A stretch of DNA of 64,000 nucleotides from Mytilus trossulus (Eukaryota > Mollusca > Bivalvia > Mytilida > Mytilidae): NCBI RefSeq assembly GCF_036588685.1, contig NC_086378.1, positions 75,471,127 through 75,535,126 on the forward strand, given 5' to 3'. Both the position numbers and the translations under genes were made by a program. Shown one piece after another: positions 27,281-40,900 of this stretch (its first letter is position 1; each line of letters begins with the position of its first letter). Below the pieces are notes generated by a model, which was not told where the DNA came from, did not search any database, and was given only the letters and a program-made list of their open reading frames with translations.

Positions 27281-27734
27281 TTTTGCTTTCGAGTGAAAAG
27301 TTAAAATTCTTTGCAGCTTCGTGTAGTGATGACGAAGTTTTGATAATCCCATAACTGTTCTTTTAAAAAAAATTGGACAATACCTTCCAAAGTCGACATG
27401 TTGCCAATAAAGCGTTATTATAAATAAATCAATAATTGGGTATAAAATGTGTTTACTATAGTTGTGACTAGTGAGTATAATCAAATGCGTGAAATTGGTT
27501 ATTTTTATTTAATTATTTTTTTTATCATTACAATATAATAGATTACCTTTGATGTCGTCTTTTAAATGACGTGACAACTAGAAGTGTCATACCTTAAGAA
27601 GTGTTAAGTATTAACTGTAAAATTGTTATTTATTCAGACCATACGCGTATGGGCGGACCACATGAATATTTACCAATACGGTCATGACCATACACGTATG
27701 GTCTAAATACTCATATGGTTCATATATATACAGT

Positions 27735-28255
27735 GTAACCTGCCTAATCCGACACCTGAGTATTCCAACATCTTGCTTTAACCGACACATGTTCACGGTC
27801 CCAAAATATGCCTATCCTTTCAGAAGCAAATATGATTATTAGGCATTAAAATTAGAAAGATAAAATCATAGGGAACATGTGTACTTAGTTTCAAATTGAT
27901 TGGACTTCAACTTCATCAAAAACTACCTTGACCAAAAACTTTAACCTGAAACATGCACTTTCATTTTCTATGTTCAGTGGACCGTGAAATTGGGGTCAAA
28001 AGTTTAATTTGGCTTTAAAATTAGAAAGATCATATCATAAGGAACATGTGTACTAAGTTTCAAGTTGATTGGACTTTAACTTCATCAAAAACTACCTTGA
28101 CCAAAAACTTTAACCTGAAGCAGGACAGACGGACGGACGAACGAACGGACAGACTGACGAACGGACAGACGAAAGGACAGGCGGACGAGCAGACGCACAG
28201 ACAAGAAAACATAATGACCTTCTACTATCGTAGGTGGGGCATAAAAAATAATAAT
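27735..28255 (+). repeat. Dispersed bivalve repeat with (GACN)n tract
   Basis: A TIR-like start (cagtgtaacctgcctaatcc) is followed by two partial copies of a unit with gaacatgtgtactaagtttc and accttgaccaaaaactttaa, then a degenerate tetranucleotide tract of gacg/gaca words (28127-28205) and tctactatcgtaggtggggc. The 71-codon open frame at 28046-28261 belongs to this repeat and is not a gene. Confidence 0.65.
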
Positions 28256-28361
28256 AGGTAAAACGTTTAGTTTGGCTACGATAAAATTATTATGGTTTAC
28301 AGTTCAAATACAATGCAAATAAAAGGAACATTTGTAAGCTAATGTTAGACAATTATATAAA

Positions 28362-29185
28362 TCATTCATAATAGCAGTAGTAGAGCTTGATGTTGCTGTT
28401 TCCACCATTAGCAGGGTGACTTCCACTGTTATAGTTTTTGTTGTAATGGTCCTCGTCATTTGTTTTGACAAATTCTATTCTAACATCCATCCCTTTAACA
28501 AGTTGGCACAGTGTTGAAGTGAAGTAGCGTAACAAATAGAATGTTCTATATGTTGGAAGGACAATCTTAGTTCTGTCTGATCCATCAGATCTATTAAGAA
28601 TGGAATAAGTCATAAGAATATATTATTTTGCAGATAAAAGAAATTTAAAAAGATCAAATAATTAAACATCTGACTCTCTATTCATCAATTTATCTTGCAA
28701 AACTGCCCAGTTGTTATCATCTCTTTGGGATTTTTTTTTCAAAATCTGACTGTGTTGATATCACACTTTTGGTAATCTTCCTTGGTTTTATAATTTTGGT
28801 AATATCTTCTTGTTTTATGGATATAAGGGTTTGATTGCTTAGTGGTTTTTTTTGTTATTATAAATGTCGGATCTAATATACAAATAAGTTGTCCGCCCTG
28901 GTTATACTGATTTATCGCTTGCATGTTAAGTTAAAACAAGTATCGAACTCAGAGGTAAATAAAGGATTAATCCATAAAAACTGCCAAAATCAAACATTAT
29001 CAACTAACATTACAAGTAAAAAAAACAAAATAATCAAGGTTCTTAAATTCTAAAAATTAAATTTTACCTGCAACAGTAGTTTATGAGCGTATCTCTGTCA
29101 TATATTCCACTAGGTAGTACCCCGCCCTTTTCCTTGCTATTCTTCCTATCTTCGTCATCCCAATATATAATTCCGTTCTTGAACC
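28362..29185 (-). pseudogene. Apextrin-like locus B: only coding exons 4 and 5
   Basis: Exon 4 (29068-29185, 118 nt) and exon 5 (28362-28590, 229 nt) are homologous to those of genes A, C and D, with intact acceptor and donor sites and fully open frames. Exon 4 encodes an IIYWDDED block and ends INYCCR. Exon 5 runs from SDGSDRTKIVLP to LYYCYYE, with the family cysteines kept. Exons 0-3 are absent between here and gene C. Similarity to intron 3 of gene C (words such as ggatattcaaaatagaatgt) continues to about 29530, where a dispersed repeat begins. It is most simply a truncated duplicate. Because its phase fits, it could alternatively be spliced to exons 1-3 of gene C, about 9.6 kb upstream. 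Confidence 0.8.
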
Positions 29186-29535
29186 CTAATATAAGTAATG
29201 ACAACACATACCATACTCTTCCTATGTTATCATCGTAAGGTCTTTGATGACATTATCATTGTTAGCATACTGTTGTCATCTCATGAAGGATAAAAAAAAC
29301 TAACGAAAAAAACCAATCGGCTTGTTTAAGCATCTGTTAAAAAACAGACTTTTGAAATTCCATTGACTAAATGTCGTATTTTTGGTTGTTCGTATTCAGA
29401 TTTTTTAATCCAATTTCATACGTTGTATAATGTTTATGGATATTCAAAATAGAATGTGTTGGTTATCCAAAACAGAATGTCTTGTGTGGTCAAAATATTT
29501 ATTTTCTTTTGGATATTCAAAATAGAATGTTTTTC

Positions 29536-29850
29536 TAGCCGCAAAACCAGGTTCAACCCACCATTTGTTTCATAAATGTCCTGTACCAAGTCAGGAAAAT
29601 CGTTTTCATCGTTTTCAATATAATGGAATTGTATGCGACTGTCATACCAGTAATAGGTTAAGGTAGGAATAAAACCACGTTAAATCCACCATTTTCTACA
29701 TAAGAAAATGTCTTTACCGAGGCATGGAAAATGACAGTTGTTATCTGTTATGTTGATATATTAAAACTTTTGATTTTGCCATTTGCTGAAGAACTTTCCG
29801 TTTTAGAATTTTATTCAGAGTTCTGCATTTTTTATCTTTCTTTTTGAATA
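29536..29850 (+). repeat. Dispersed mussel repeat at the truncation point of locus B
   Basis: Two overlapping partial copies of the 'gcgactgtcatacaagtgag' family: the first has aaaccaggttcaacccacca, the second gcgactgtcataccagtaat. It begins exactly where similarity of locus B to intron 3 of gene C ends. Confidence 0.55.
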
Positions 29851-31919
29851 AAATAAAAATTGAAACCTTCTGGTATCTCTTGTTTCTCATTTTCGTACAT
29901 ATACAAATTGTATCTTGTGGTCTTTACGTTTTTAATTAATTCAAAAAGGCAAAAAAGAATCAGCAGCAGACAAACCAAACAACCTTTCCGGATTAAGAGT
30001 TAGGCAAGTATCCGAATCTTCATGTCTATATAACAAAAACTGATCGATGACTGCTTTGCTAGTAATACTTTCGTGGCAAAAGTCTTATATCAAAGGTTTC
30101 GACAAAATGAGTAATTATTAATATTTAGTCAATCACTATAACTTGTTCTTGTTCGGATGATTATGAGAATTTTATTCCATTTACGATTTAAATATTGAGT
30201 ATAAACAGACTAAATGCATATCAACAACAAATCTTTGCATCTGACGTTGTCCCTAATAGCAAGCTCATGAGAGATCATATTTTATGTTATTTGTATTCCA
30301 GCCTGCAAATGAAACGAGAAGATTTTTGACAACAAAATCAAGAACGGAAAATCAATTTAGTGTAACTGTTTGAACATTTTTGCATGCACAGCCAATCTCA
30401 ACAACATCTGTCAAAATGGATATATATGTGACCATGAAGACTTAGAAAACAAAAACAAAAGACAAAAGAAAGAAAAACAGCTAAGAAGAGTATTTGTAGT
30501 ACACTTGACAGCACCCAATTAGTTCATATATATATTGGTTGTTACTGGTATATTGGCAGATAGAACTATCAATGGTCATGCTAGCAATTAACACTCATAA
30601 GAAATATAACGTGATGGAAAATCTAAAGTTAATACCGAAGACCTTATGATAAAATAATCTACTAACAAGAATAGCCGACTTCAAAGTCAGTTCTAAAAGG
30701 AATGTCCATGAAACCTAATAAAGCAAAAGCTCAACTACCAGTATATAACAAAAAAACAAAGAATGGGAAAACAACTGTCACAATCCTAACTTGGTGCCAC
30801 TGCAGAGTGGTTCCCACTAAAAAATTGATCAATGGAAAGCTTTTACGCCTAGAAAATTATCTATCTCATTTAACTTGATTCTGTTGATTTGGTATGAAAA
30901 AAAGAGATTAAAAGGTTGCACAGCTATTTTGATTTATATTTGAAAACTATCAGATTTTTCTAAAAAATCAGTACTACAAGACATTTTCCTCTAAAAAGAT
31001 AAGAAATTTGACCAACCCCTGAAATATTTTTTATGTTTTTGCCTATTTTTCTGTTCAATGTCTTTTGTGGCAGTTTCCTCTATCATTTGATATGCTATTG
31101 TTCTAATGCAGACTATCTGTTTTCAATATTCATGTAGATGCCTCAATTTTTTTTTACCTACTTAATGACGTTATCAGTATATCCTCGATTTAAAGTTTAA
31201 ATATTCCTCCGATATCTTTCTGATTCTTAGACATGATAAGTAATTTGAGGTAAATAAAGTATCATATCTGTTTTAATTCATTGTAATTGCTATAGAATGT
31301 TTTAAATGAACAGTGTATAGATATTAATAAATATACAATTAAATATATGATACCTTACATACTTTAAGATTTATAACTGTGTTAAAAAATGTAAATAATT
31401 GGTTGCCCTTAAAATATGTTTCTTTCAACACGATATTTTTTACGGTTACCAAAACATAATTATTTGCACTTCACAAAACTAATATTTTATGGTATATAAT
31501 TGAATGATTTTTACGCCTTTTATAATTCATGTTTGTGTTTGTTCGTAATCTATTTTTGATAATCCAAAATGGTGAAATAAAACGTCATGTGACGCTCATT
31601 TAATTCTTCACAAAGGCTCATTATTTTTGAAATTATTTTTATGTTTTTTGGCCATTTTTCTGTATTCTATATATTGTGGTAGTTTCCCTCTGTTCTTTAT
31701 ATCTAAACATCCCATTGTCGTTTTTAAATTTTAATTAGATTTTCCCACTATTTTTTTATTTTGTTTCAGGGGGAGGTTGCCCTTCGCCATGCTATTTTGC
31801 ACATTTTGCATTTAGGTGGAAGGATTTGTTGCTTTATATTTTTTATCGTAAAGTACAACAGTGTTATTTATATTATTATGTAAACATACACATACTAATC
31901 AGTTGAAGTTCAAAAATGA

Positions 31920-32215
31920 TCCGGTTTCATTTTTTATAAATTTTCTATTTCAGTCACGACTTCCATTTGTAAAATTGATCAAAATTTGATGAAAGCGTCA
32001 CATTATAAATTTCATGACATCATTATTGACTTAAGTGTGCTTGTTAAATTTGATCTTACTACATCTTCTTATCTTATTTTACAAATGTTATAACGCGACG
32101 TTACCAGTTGCCCTGAATCTCAATAAAACACACGATTTTCCATTCATACACAAAAATGTCTTTGAACAACAAAGTTTGCTTACAGTTCATTGACTAAAGA
32201 GTTCTCAGTGGTAAA
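31920..32215 (+). repeat. Dispersed repeat ('tttcagtcacgacttccatt' family)
   Basis: Shares tttctatttcagtcacgac, catgacatcattattgactt, aagtgtgctt and ttcattgactaa with 55760-56100. A shorter relative is at 48350-48520. Confidence 0.55.
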
Positions 32216-32344
32216 TAAAGGCAACAGTAGTATACCGCTATAAGGTTGTCTAAGAAGCCGAACGACTATATCATTAGCCTCACACATGGCATAAGAGAAT
32301 TTAATAGCAAAGCCTGGTCTGCTAAGAGTCAGAATAATGTGTCT

Positions 32345-32530
32345 GGGTAGGGTATAAATATAAAAAACGAAATTGTGGTATGATTGCCAATGAGACAACT
32401 CTTAACAAGAGAGCAAATGACACAATAACAATTTATAAAAGTTTACCTTTATAGGCAAAGTTACGACCTTCAACACGTAACCTTGGCTCACACCGAACAG
32501 CAAGCTATAAAGGGCCCCAAAATTTACTAG
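32345..32530 (+). repeat. Dispersed mussel repeat ('gccttcaacacggagcc' family)
   Basis: It contains ccaatgagacaactctt, acgaccttcaacacgtaacc, ttggctcacaccgaacagca and aaagggccccaaaatttact. Same family as 39446-39600 and, inverted, 59735-59905. Confidence 0.65.
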
Positions 32531-32842
32531 TGTAATACCATTTGTACGGGAAAACCAACGGTCTAATCAATATAAAAACGAGAAGCATGGTTGAGCCGAT
32601 ATAGAAAATGGACAAGAAGTCCTGATTACATACAGACAAACAAAACCTGAAGATTTTATGTGAAAATGACAACGATAATGATGGTGGTAGTATTAACGTA
32701 GTCAGGTCGTAGGAAGAGCGTGATGAGGACGGCATAGGCGTGCTAGAATCGTACTATGGTTTAAATGTTCTCTATAAAAAAAATGTTAAAACAAGAATTC
32801 AGAGTATAAAATATACACACAAAAAAAAACCTTCAGTAAAAA

Positions 32843-33671
32843 TATAGCACAAAAAACATCCCAAAACGGTTGAATGCGAATTGCCTGAGTATGGTGCAAC
32901 CTACGTTACAGAACTACATTTTAATCGTTTATGTATCAATCTCTGGCTTTTGAATGGTTAACATTGCGACTATTAAAAAATATCTTCATTTTGAGAATTT
33001 GACATTTTTTTTTACTTCATTCAAATGACAAAATACAAATGTATTTTTATTATATACGTGAAAAAATATCTCCCTTAGTAAAGCTGTTGCTTATTTGTAT
33101 TTGATCGAGAAAATTATCCGAGGACATTGTAGTTCATCTGAAGTCAACGCCATGTGAAGTTGGCACCATGTTTTTTGTCAAACATGTGTTAACTATCAGC
33201 CGCATTCCTTCGAGATAGCGTTTTTCAATTAGCGGAATTAAACTACTTTCTCAAATATATATAGCACAAAAAACATCCCAAAACGGTTGAATGCGAATTG
33301 CCTGAGTATGGTGCAACCTACGTTACAGAACTACATTTTAATCGTTTATGTATCAATCTCTGGCTTTTGAATGGTTAACATTGCGACTATTAAAAAATAT
33401 CTTCATTTTGAGAATTTGACATTTTTTTTTACTTCATTCAAATGACAAAACACAAATGTATTTTATTATTTACGTGAAAAAATATCTCCCTTTGTAAAGC
33501 TGTTGCTAATTTGTATTTGATGGAAAACATTACCCGAGGACATTGTAGTTCATCTGCAGTCACCGCCATGTGAAGTTGGCAACCATGTTTTTGTCAAACA
33601 TGTGTTAACTATCAGCCGCATTCCTTCGAGATAACGTTTTTCAATTAGCGGAATTAAACTACTTTCTAAAA
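32843..33671 (+). repeat. Tandem duplication of a 417-bp unit
   Basis: 32843-33259 and 33260-33671 are near-identical. They start tatagcacaaaaaacatccc and end aattaaactactttct. Small differences include tctgaagtcaacgcc versus tctgcagtcaccgcc. No coding content is apparent. Confidence 0.85.
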
Positions 33672-35848
33672 TATCAACAACTGCCGTACATTTTGTTGTG
33701 ATTGTACTGTTTAATCCTGACCTTCACATGATCCAAGATTTTTTTCATTGTAAATCCGCAATGTTGGTTTCTATGAGGATCCTTTATTTACATAACATTC
33801 GTTCCTCTCCGGTAATAATCGTGTCATCGATTTGTTACATTTTCCTGCGTTTGTTAACAATAAATATGAAGAAAAGATCCGGGTGCTTCCGATAAAAAAT
33901 GGACGGCACACGGAACTCTAGGGCAACACTACTTTCGGTAATAACAATGTCCGATTCCAGCATTGAAAATTATCTAAATTAAGCGAACGTTAGGATTATA
34001 CAGTGCAAGCACAATAAAAAGTAGTTGCTTTTTGGAAAGATATTTGGATCTGCTAATTCAAAAACATCATCTCGAATGAATGGGGTTGTTAGTTTACAAA
34101 ATTTTGACTAAAAACATGGTGCCAATTTTGATTGACGGCGACTTTTACGTAAATTTCGCCATCAGTATGACGCCCTGGCAATACACTATTTTTAGTCACT
34201 TTTCTCCACTCTGAAGTCATGGCCAAATTCACATTTTCATTCATCAATAATCAATAGAATTAACATAATTTTAAAAAGGATGCAGTTGCCCCGAAACAAT
34301 AATGTTTACTAGTTCAGAACAATGGACGCATTATCAAACACCAAAACATACAATTAAAATCACAAGATGAAGGATAAAGTTTTCTGCGTTTTGACAGGGG
34401 AAAAAACCGGTAGGATAAAACATTTTTTTTCCACTCTAGCAAAAGTGGAAACCACAAACATACTGAAAAACGTACAGTTAAACTAAAAAAACAAGTACGA
34501 TATTAGATTAGAAAAAAGAAGAGCGTTAAGAAATGATCAACATAAACTAACGAAACAATTCTATCATCTACTAACATGCTAGCACCCGACCTCAATTAAA
34601 CTGATATCAACGTATACGTATCGTGTTAATATATTCTCTTTAAATTTATGTTATACATAAATACACTTTCATATTTGTATTTTCTATGTGAGATTCGAAA
34701 TAAGTTAAACAACTTTTACATGCCACCTATTTAGCGGTTTTATATTTGCTATGTCGTACAATATTCCGGTCCTCAGTTTCAAACTAAAGTTTGTGAGACG
34801 GAAGCAGCCACATGGATGGTAATGAAGAAATGCCTTTAAATTGTATATAAAAAAAAATTGTTTTAGATTTCAGACGTAATGATCGTATATAAAAATTAAT
34901 ATTCAAAGACTTATTAAAGACACCAAGATTATAATTTTATAAACCAGACTAGCATTTTTTATAAAAAAGAATACTCATCAGTGACGATCAAATAAAACAA
35001 TTTTCTGTCTAATTGCTTTATTCATCAAATGTTATACGGACATTTTTGTTGCTAAGGGCAATACGTTGGCACAACCTTTGGAATAGGAATTGTCCATCAT
35101 TTCGTGATGCCTAAGATAAACTCTCATTTTGGGAAGGTTCGTTTTACTTCATCTTAATTTCTGTACATTGTTTTTTTAATTGCTTTTTTTTTTGTCTTTT
35201 TGTTTGTTTGTTCTTTTGCCCAGAAAGTAGCCTCGTTGGTCGATTGTTCTCAGAAATTCAACTATCATATCAATAGCCTGTTACCACTATTTGTGAGTTT
35301 GAACACCACAATTAGTAGATGCGTTTTTTTAAAGGTCAGGTTGTCTCTCCTGGTATCCGTCTTTTCCCAACTATAAAAACTGCCAGATGTACCTTATGGT
35401 TAGGAATGAGACGTAAACAGCAATCAACCAATCAATGTACTCAATTTTTGACATTTGTATGTTTGTTTGTTTTTCTCACTCATTGTAAATGAAATAAACA
35501 AATTTTTCGCCTGTCATAATGATAGGTTAAGCAAGAAATCAATTCAGGTTTGGTCCATCATTTGTCACATAAGGAAATGCCTGTACCAATTCTGAAATAT
35601 TCCGTTTTATTTGTGATTTTACATTTTCTTCGATTTACTTTGTTGATTTGTTATTTTTTGGAAACAGGATAATTAAATATCGAAAAAATAGTTTTACTGA
35701 TTTGTCGCTAAAACGTTTATTTTCAAGGTAAGGGTTCAATTGAGTTATAACTAGATAAACATATTTGTGTTGATAAAAATAAATAGATATAGTAAGGATT
35801 GCAAATGCGTCAAGTATCTACCAAGGATAGGTAACTAGATATTATTGG

Positions 35849-35985
35849 TTACATAGTGTGTTAGTGACCTAATATGATATATACAGGGTCAGTAAATTCC
35901 ATATGAAGTGAGAGCGAAGCTCGAACCCCATATGGAATTTACATACCCTGTATATATCATATTAGGTCATTAGCACACTATGTAA
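35849..35985. mobile_element. Palindromic MITE
   Basis: Left arm: ttacatagtgtgttagtgac, ctaatatgatatatacaggg, aattccatatg. Right arm is its inverse: catatggaattta, accctgtatatatcatatta, ggtcattagcacactatgta. The spacer is about 20 bases (aagtgagagcgaagctcgaa). Both ends are TTACATAG/CTATGTAA. Confidence 0.75.
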
Positions 35986-37992
35986 CGAATTTATCTTACT
36001 GACTATCTTTATTAGTTGAATTTAGACTAACGTTGTCTTATTTGCTATCATGAAACATCTTCTTATTTCTGTATTAAAGTATTCAAGAGTTCAATTTTAA
36101 GAACCTTCTTCAATTGGTCTGCACTTCAATTGGTCAATTGGTCTGCTATAAACAACTAATGTAAACGAGAAATATGTATTATCAACAACCTTGATATCAA
36201 CAATATTAAACAGAACTTTAATAGTTAAACAGTGCCCAAGTCCTAAATTCACAACTAACCGTGTATTGAAATAAGCCCCGCCTTCCTACTGACCTAATAT
36301 TGAATATATACTTTTACTATGAAGTTTCGAAGAGAAAAAATGTCACAGAATAGAAACCACAAAAAGCATTACAATTTGTTTTCAAAGGTCAATACAAGGC
36401 TTAAGGGCTGTGCTGGATATTTTCAAAATTTATATGCCCAAACAAGAAGTTCAAATTCTGTACTATCCCTACCTTCACTTTTGGTCTGTCTCAGAATTCA
36501 AGGTTGCCGTTTTTTTTTTTTTTTATATATATATACTGTTAACATTCCAAAGTTATTCTCTATGAGATGAAACGTCACATTGAGAGATCACATTTGGGAA
36601 CTTGTAGATAACATAATAATCCATCTTTGAATATTATGTTTATTCCCAATAAAGGCGTGGTTTAAGAAACAGCTGTATTTTTAAAAAGTGCAACCTAAAG
36701 ATTAAAGGCAAAAGAAACCAAATAAACATTCACATATAACCAAAAATTGAATTTCAACGCCGTATATTTAAAAAAAAATATATTAAACATCAACACCCGG
36801 TGATAAATCTTATTCGGTAGAACATTTGGGAAAAGGAGAATGGGATTTTGGTAATTACAATTATATCATATTCGTCCATATCTGTGAAAATAATAGTCCA
36901 TGACGATCAACCAAGTCGTGATTGCGTCCATGAACTTTTTCAAGGAGATGATTTAAACTTCTCCACTTCAAAAACTTAGTTATATAACTTCGTTTTGAGC
37001 AGCAACCCTCTATCATGAAAACCATGATATGAACCTCAACCCCTACCATATCTTATCAACTGGGAAATATAGACTTCATCTCCAAACTTATAGTTTAAAA
37101 GCAGGAAATAGTTTATGGTTGAAGTATAAGGATAAAAAATATATTAACATGCCAAAATCGAATTCAAGCGTTTAAACCACCAGCCTGATGTGTTTTAAAT
37201 CAATTTTACAAAAACATATATTAACATAAAACAGAAACAAATGACAGCCAATTAAACAAATGAGTTCTACCACAAACAGGCACAGGTAGAATATTGGTGA
37301 GTTGAGACTTTGTTAGAGTTAATTCCTTTCTTTTAAAATATCATACATTTGTATCATCACTGTGAATGCCGTACACCAACATATTGGTTCAAAACCTTAG
37401 AATAACAAACATTAAAAAAAAAGCCAAAAAGTACGAATCTAACAAATTCTCATTAAAAAAATGGTGTCAGAGTCTAATCAGCTAATTGATAAACCATTAC
37501 CTCCAACACTGTATCAATAAAAACACAATCAAGATATTTTGCAGCTAAAATATTACAAAAGACATTATTTTAAATACATTGTAACTCTTTAATTTTTTAT
37601 TATATATATATATGTGTTATGTCAGTCAGAATTTAGAAAGAAAGAAAAAGCGTTTTTTAAATGCGACACATATATTTCATAATATGGAACTGGCAATTGC
37701 GAAACAGCTTATTCGTGTTTAAATGTTAATGTTTAATTTTTACACCTTTAGTTTGTTATTTTTTTCTTCTCATTATTGAAAATTAAAGATCACTTGATCA
37801 GTCGTATTCCTCGACAGTTAAGGAAAATTTATATTGAGGAATCATTCTGAAATTGTTGAACTGCATAGTGGAAGATAAAAAGTCAAAACGAACAAGAAAC
37901 AGGAAGACAGTATCTGGAGTGTTTTGTCTAAATATAGCGAAAACTAGTTAAAATACTCTAAATAGGTACACTACAAGGCTACACGCTATGAA

Positions 37993-40900
37993 TCAGTAAT
38001 AATAGCAGTAGTAGAGCTTGTTGTTGTTGGTTCCACCATTCAGGGGGTGACTTCCACTGTTGCTGTTTTTGTTGTTATTGTCCTCGTCATCAGTTTTGAT
38101 GATCTCCTCTCTAGCAATCATCCCTTTAACCTGTTGGCATGGTGATGATGTGACGCGTAACAAATAGAACGGTTTTTCTGTTGGAAGGATAATCTTAGTG
38201 CTGTATGATCCATCAGATCTGTAAAATAAAAAATGGAATAAGTCATAAGGATAAGATAAATTTATCAGATTAAAAAAATTTGGAATGACACATGTAGAAT
38301 ATAACATTCTCTTTCTATACTGTAACTTTTCAGCAGTGATCTTCTCCCTTTTAAAACATATGATACATCTTTGGTACTCTTTATCCACAAATAGAATATA
38401 CCCTGTCCATTTAAAGGTCTAACTGTTCAGCGTTTTATCGCCTTTTAAGAGGCGTATGCTGGAGTTCAAACAAGTTCTCACCCTGGTCAGATTTAAATAT
38501 CGTCAGCAAGCAAATTCAATTAGTATTGAAATATACCAAATTTTAAGGAATATTAAAAGAAGTCCAATTGAAACTGACAAAATTCTAACAACAGAATGAA
38601 GGAAAAACAACCGTTAACTTAAATTTTTACCCAACCAAATTGATTTAATTTCAAAATATAATACCTGCAACAGTAGTCAATGAGTGTATCTTTGTCGAAT
38701 TCTCCACTAGGTAGTATCCCGTCCTTGTCATTGCTATTATTCTTATCTTCGTCATCCCAATAGATACTACCGGTCTGGAAACCTAACAAAAAAACGACAT
38801 ATAATCGTCTTATTCTGTTATACTCAACGTGTCCTTAAATCTTAAATAACTTTACCATTGAAATCATACATTGAATTTTTGTTTTAAATGAATGAAAATT
38901 ATCGGAACATTTTATTATCTCTAATAATGGGTTCTGAAATTCTTAGACATGTCTTTTTTTATGACTGAGTCAGAACATGTTTGACAAAATTTATCTTCAC
39001 CCAACCTTGACCCACAATTTTACTACAATTACATGAATGTTTTGATATTCAAAATAGAATGTCTTGGACATTAAAAAAAATGTTTTGGATATTCAAAAAT
39101 AAACTTTTCAAATTAAAAACAAAACAGCGTAGGTCTTCCTTCTTTGAAACAGCTTAAATTGTCATTATGCTGTTCTTTGTTAATAACAATATTTTATTAT
39201 TATTTTACTTTTTTGTGTCTTATTGATAATTTGCAATCAAAATATACCATTTTATGTTGCACATGTATATTAAAAGCAAGTTTGTTTTATCAATTTTTAC
39301 TTGGTATTCTTCAGGTAAATATATACCTGGTGGACACGATATCCCTTATCTTAGAATACAGTAATATTTACTTGGTATTCTTAAGGTAAATATATACCTG
39401 GTTGACACGATATCCCTTGTCTTAGAATACAGTAATTTTTACTTGGATATAGGAAGATGTGGTGTGAGTGCCAATGAGACAACTCTCCATCTTAATAACA
39501 ATTTAAAAAGTAAACCATTATAAGTTAAAGTACGGCCTTCAACACGGAGCCTTGGCTCACACCAAACAACAAGCTATGAAGGGCCCCAAAATTACTAGTG
39601 TAAAATCCCATGCCTTAGAATACAGTAATTTTTACTTGGTATTCTTAAGGTAAATATATACCTGGTGGACACGATATCCCTTGTCTTAGAATACAGTAAT
39701 TTCCATTTGGCCAACTTTGAGTTCCGGATGGTGTTTGTTGGTCTTTGGTACAATAATAAAACTTCATGTTCGATCCAAAGGTACCTGTACGTTAAATATA
39801 ATGTTTTGTAAGATATATATAAAACATGTAACATGTTGCATGCGCAGTTATTATATGGTATGGCTCGAGCCAATTTATGGTTGTACTGATTGAATGGTTT
39901 TCGATATAGAATAAAACAAATCTTTAAGGGCTAATTCATTTTTTATCCAAGGCGATTACCCACACTTAACAATAAAGTCCTTATAAGAGTCCCGTTATAC
40001 AAATCAGAAAAAATAATGTATTTTATTCTTATAATTTTTAAGTTTAATATAAACATTGTTTGTTTAATGCTTACTATAATCACCATTAAATGCACAATTG
40101 AGCGGTCATAACCAAGAAGTTGATCACAATATTGATTTTCAAAAATCCACAAATTTTCGATAAATTTATCATAATCTTTGATGAAATAGCACCTACACCA
40201 AAATCTTCATTTTAATGATATAATATCGAATTTCAACTGTAACAGTAACGAAATAATCCTTCAATTGAAGTTTTCATTCGTTTGTCTTGACCTTAATTCA
40301 ATAAATTATTCATGAAATTTCGCAGACTTCAAATTTTATTTTATACATTTTCGAGGCATCAATTTATTATTTCATTTTTTGTTAAATATGCATTAGAATA
40401 CAAACAATTGTTGTAAATGTTTTTCAATCTTAATTTGCTGAAAATTCGCAAATCCATGCATGCATGTGTATTGCGCATAAAAAGTACATCTTGAAGGTTA
40501 TGAAAATAGTTTCGGAAATATGGTTTATCGAAGTGTTAACCATGGAAAAAATCTAATTGACTAATCCATTTCAAGTAGTTGTAGATGTAAAAATTTTATA
40601 AGAATTATTTATAAATATCTTATTTTTAAAAACTAAAACGATAATCTTAATTTAATTTGATAATAAAAATAATATAAATACCGTAGAAATGATGTTCACT
40701 TGGAAGTTCGTTACTATTGTTTTTGTCTTCATTATCTTGTTTTCTCCATCCTTCATGCCATCCTGTAGGACATCCGGTTTTCGGTTTCACTAGTGTGTAG
40801 CTTCCTGATGGCCATTGCACTAAATAATTAAGAAAACTAAATTAGCGTTAATAACTAATGGCAGTCCTGAAAATTAAAAAAAAATATATGACACAGGCAT

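Larger units (their letters stand above)
29851..37990. other. Intergenic region between gene C and locus B, no gene seen
   Basis: AT-rich, with no supportable coding sequence and no ApeC exon. It holds a dispersed repeat at 31920-32215, a repeat at 32345-32530, a 417-bp tandem duplication at 32843-33671, a palindrome at 35849-35985 and a SINE-like tail (cagcaatcaaccaatcaatg) near 35420-35440. Confidence 0.55.

Noticed and set aside
28046-28261. 71-codon open frame rich in Asp/Arg/Thr
   Set aside because: Comes from the (GACN)n tract of a common bivalve repeat.
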